A DNA stretch of 64,000 nucleotides from Paenibacillus agri. Lineage in GTDB: Bacteria > Bacillota > Bacilli > Paenibacillales > Paenibacillaceae. Position numbers and translations under genes: made by a program. How positions within the stretch are numbered: the first letter of the stretch is position 1; the number at the start of each line of letters is the position of its first letter. Of this stretch, positions 63,203 through 64,000 are shown in pieces. The notes below the pieces were generated by a model. It did not search any database and was not told where the DNA came from. It worked only from the letters and a program-made list of their open reading frames with translations. The stretch is taken from NCBI RefSeq assembly GCF_013359945.1, contig NZ_JABWCS010000207.1, positions 62,001-126,000 of the forward strand, given 5' to 3'.

Positions 63203-64000
63203 CTACTTAAATAGTTCATCCATTTCAATATTCCTCATTGATTCAAAAAAATTTCCTGCATCAAAAAAAACTAACTCGATTGAACTATCTTCAAAATGTT
63301 CTCTAACTTCACGAATAATTCTTGTACTATTACTCACATCATATATACCATAAGCTATCTTTTGTATCGCTGAATGTTTGATTGCATCAATAATATGCTT
63401 ATCGCTGTCTTTATCGAGCGATTGTCCGTATATTGTTAATCCTTTAGAAGTTTTAATCAAAGCATCATAACAGAAACTCAAATATTTATTATTCAAAATA
63501 TTGTTCAATTTTTGTTTCCAAGTGCCTTCTGATATGTATAACGGAAAATATCCTGACTCATATGTCTCTGTAATAGTGTGTAATAAAGGTAAATCAATTT
63601 TGCCTATTGGATTTCTTCTAGTAGTTATTTTAATAATCTCACCTTTATCCATGTATAAGTGTAATGAACCATGAAGGTGATATAATCTTATTGGATTTTC
63701 TTTTGGAGGAACTCCTGGTCCAGCACCAAAAATTATCATTTCAGAATCTCTGTCATATCCAAAGCCATCTGCCACTTTTCTACTAACACCATTGACTTTA
63801 TTTAATGCCCAGTATGCCAATAGATCATAATTTGTGGTAAATACTTTTTCTTGAAAAAGCCTGAATGTTGTTTTAAGATCATTATCTTGTTCAAAAGTTA
63901 GTTCATGTGGTTCAGGATGAACCTTTCTTACTGTTTCAATTAAGGCATCTTTAATTCTTTGGTAGCTATTTTCAATAGGTTCAAAATCTATATTAAAAAT
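63203..64000 (-). CDS. DUF4917/SIR2-like protein, C-terminal part (runs off the right edge)
   Basis: The minus-strand frame is open from the right edge for 265 codons and ends at TAG (63203-63205). It shows SIR2-like marks: KVFTTNYDLLAYWALNKVNG (TTNYD), IRLYHLHGSLHLYMDKG (LHG) and LTIYGQSLDKDSDKHIIDAI. These fit DUF4917, a SIR2-related family common in defence islands. The N-terminal NAD loop lies outside the window. The next frame element, the TnsD remnant, follows in the same frame without any spacer, suggesting a recombination joint at the stop codon. Confidence 0.82.
   Translation of the reverse strand: MFNIDFEPIENSYQRIKDALIETVRKVHPEPHELTFEQDNDLKTTFRLFQEKVFTTNYDLLAYWALNKVNGVSRKVADGFGYDRDSEMIIFGAGPGVPPKENPIRLYHLHGSLHLYMDKGEIIKITTRRNPIGKIDLPLLHTITETYESGYFPLYISEGTWKQKLNNILNNKYLSFCYDALIKTSKGLTIYGQSLDKDSDKHIIDAIKHSAIQKIAYGIYDVSNSTRIIREVREHFEDSSIELVFFDAGNFFESMRNIEMDELFK

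Overview
The window looks like a chromosomal segment of a Paenibacillus-like Firmicute. This rests on strong AGGAGG-type ribosome binding sites, a Gram-positive T-box leader, B. subtilis-type AroA (chorismate mutase fused to DAHP synthase), two thioredoxin-coupled/ArsDA-type arsenic loci, secreted GH8 and GH18 enzymes, a stalk-domain (copper amine oxidase N-terminal-like) protein and MntR/CcpA-like sites. Most genes lie on the minus strand. No tRNA, rRNA or CRISPR array was seen.

Bases 1-41 kb have balanced base composition and a typical accessory metabolic gene set: O-acetylhomoserine sulfhydrylase, SPFH protein, SulP transporter, T-box-controlled AroA, methyltransferase, a scrambled DHA2 efflux remnant beside an Rrf2 regulator, a large PAS hybrid kinase, LLM oxidoreductase, SH3b-amidase, MntH, arsenic locus 1 (arsR-arsB-arsC-phosphatase), serine hydrolase, Lrp, GH8 glycosidase, SDR/AKR/HxlR, GNAT, MBL, GH18 chitinase and HisC. 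From 31 to 36.5 kb there is a thiol/sulfur module: trxB-rhodanese-thioredoxin-like, ArsR-rhodanese regulator plus amine oxidase, a divergent Zn alcohol dehydrogenase, and trxA. Three promoters here carry the same 20-bp operator at the same place relative to the -10 box, which suggests one regulon run by the ArsR-rhodanese protein. A TetR-SDR-OsmC locus (OsmC internally deleted) and arsenic locus 2 (arsR-arsD-arsA, no pump) follow.

Bases 41.3-46.7 kb are a more AT-rich block of small stress/membrane genes (effector-binding remnant, methyltransferase, GNAT, DUF3139, HAD, SdpI-like, Nudix, stalk-domain protein). A MerR regulator with two textbook 19-bp-spacer operators controls itself and an MBL/aldo-keto reductase pair; the reductase has an in-frame TGA. 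Bases 46.7-47.65 kb and 50.2-51.3 kb are gene-poor and hold gene scraps and a 48-bp perfect palindrome.

Bases 51-64 kb are strongly AT-rich and form a defence island, all on the minus strand: a SIR2-like/DUF4917 gene entering from the right edge, a C-terminal TnsD (Tn7-like target selector) remnant starting exactly at its stop codon, an AlbA_2 (Schlafen-type) protein, a Gabija-like gajA-gajB pair, an overlapping two-gene cassette of a DUF3696-type ATPase and a small protein with a putative PLD-like (MIT_C-type) C-terminus, and a 1172-residue SIR2 protein, closed by a terminator at 51.0 kb. The ATPase/PLD-like pair and the tight five-gene arrangement are the best candidates for something not well described.
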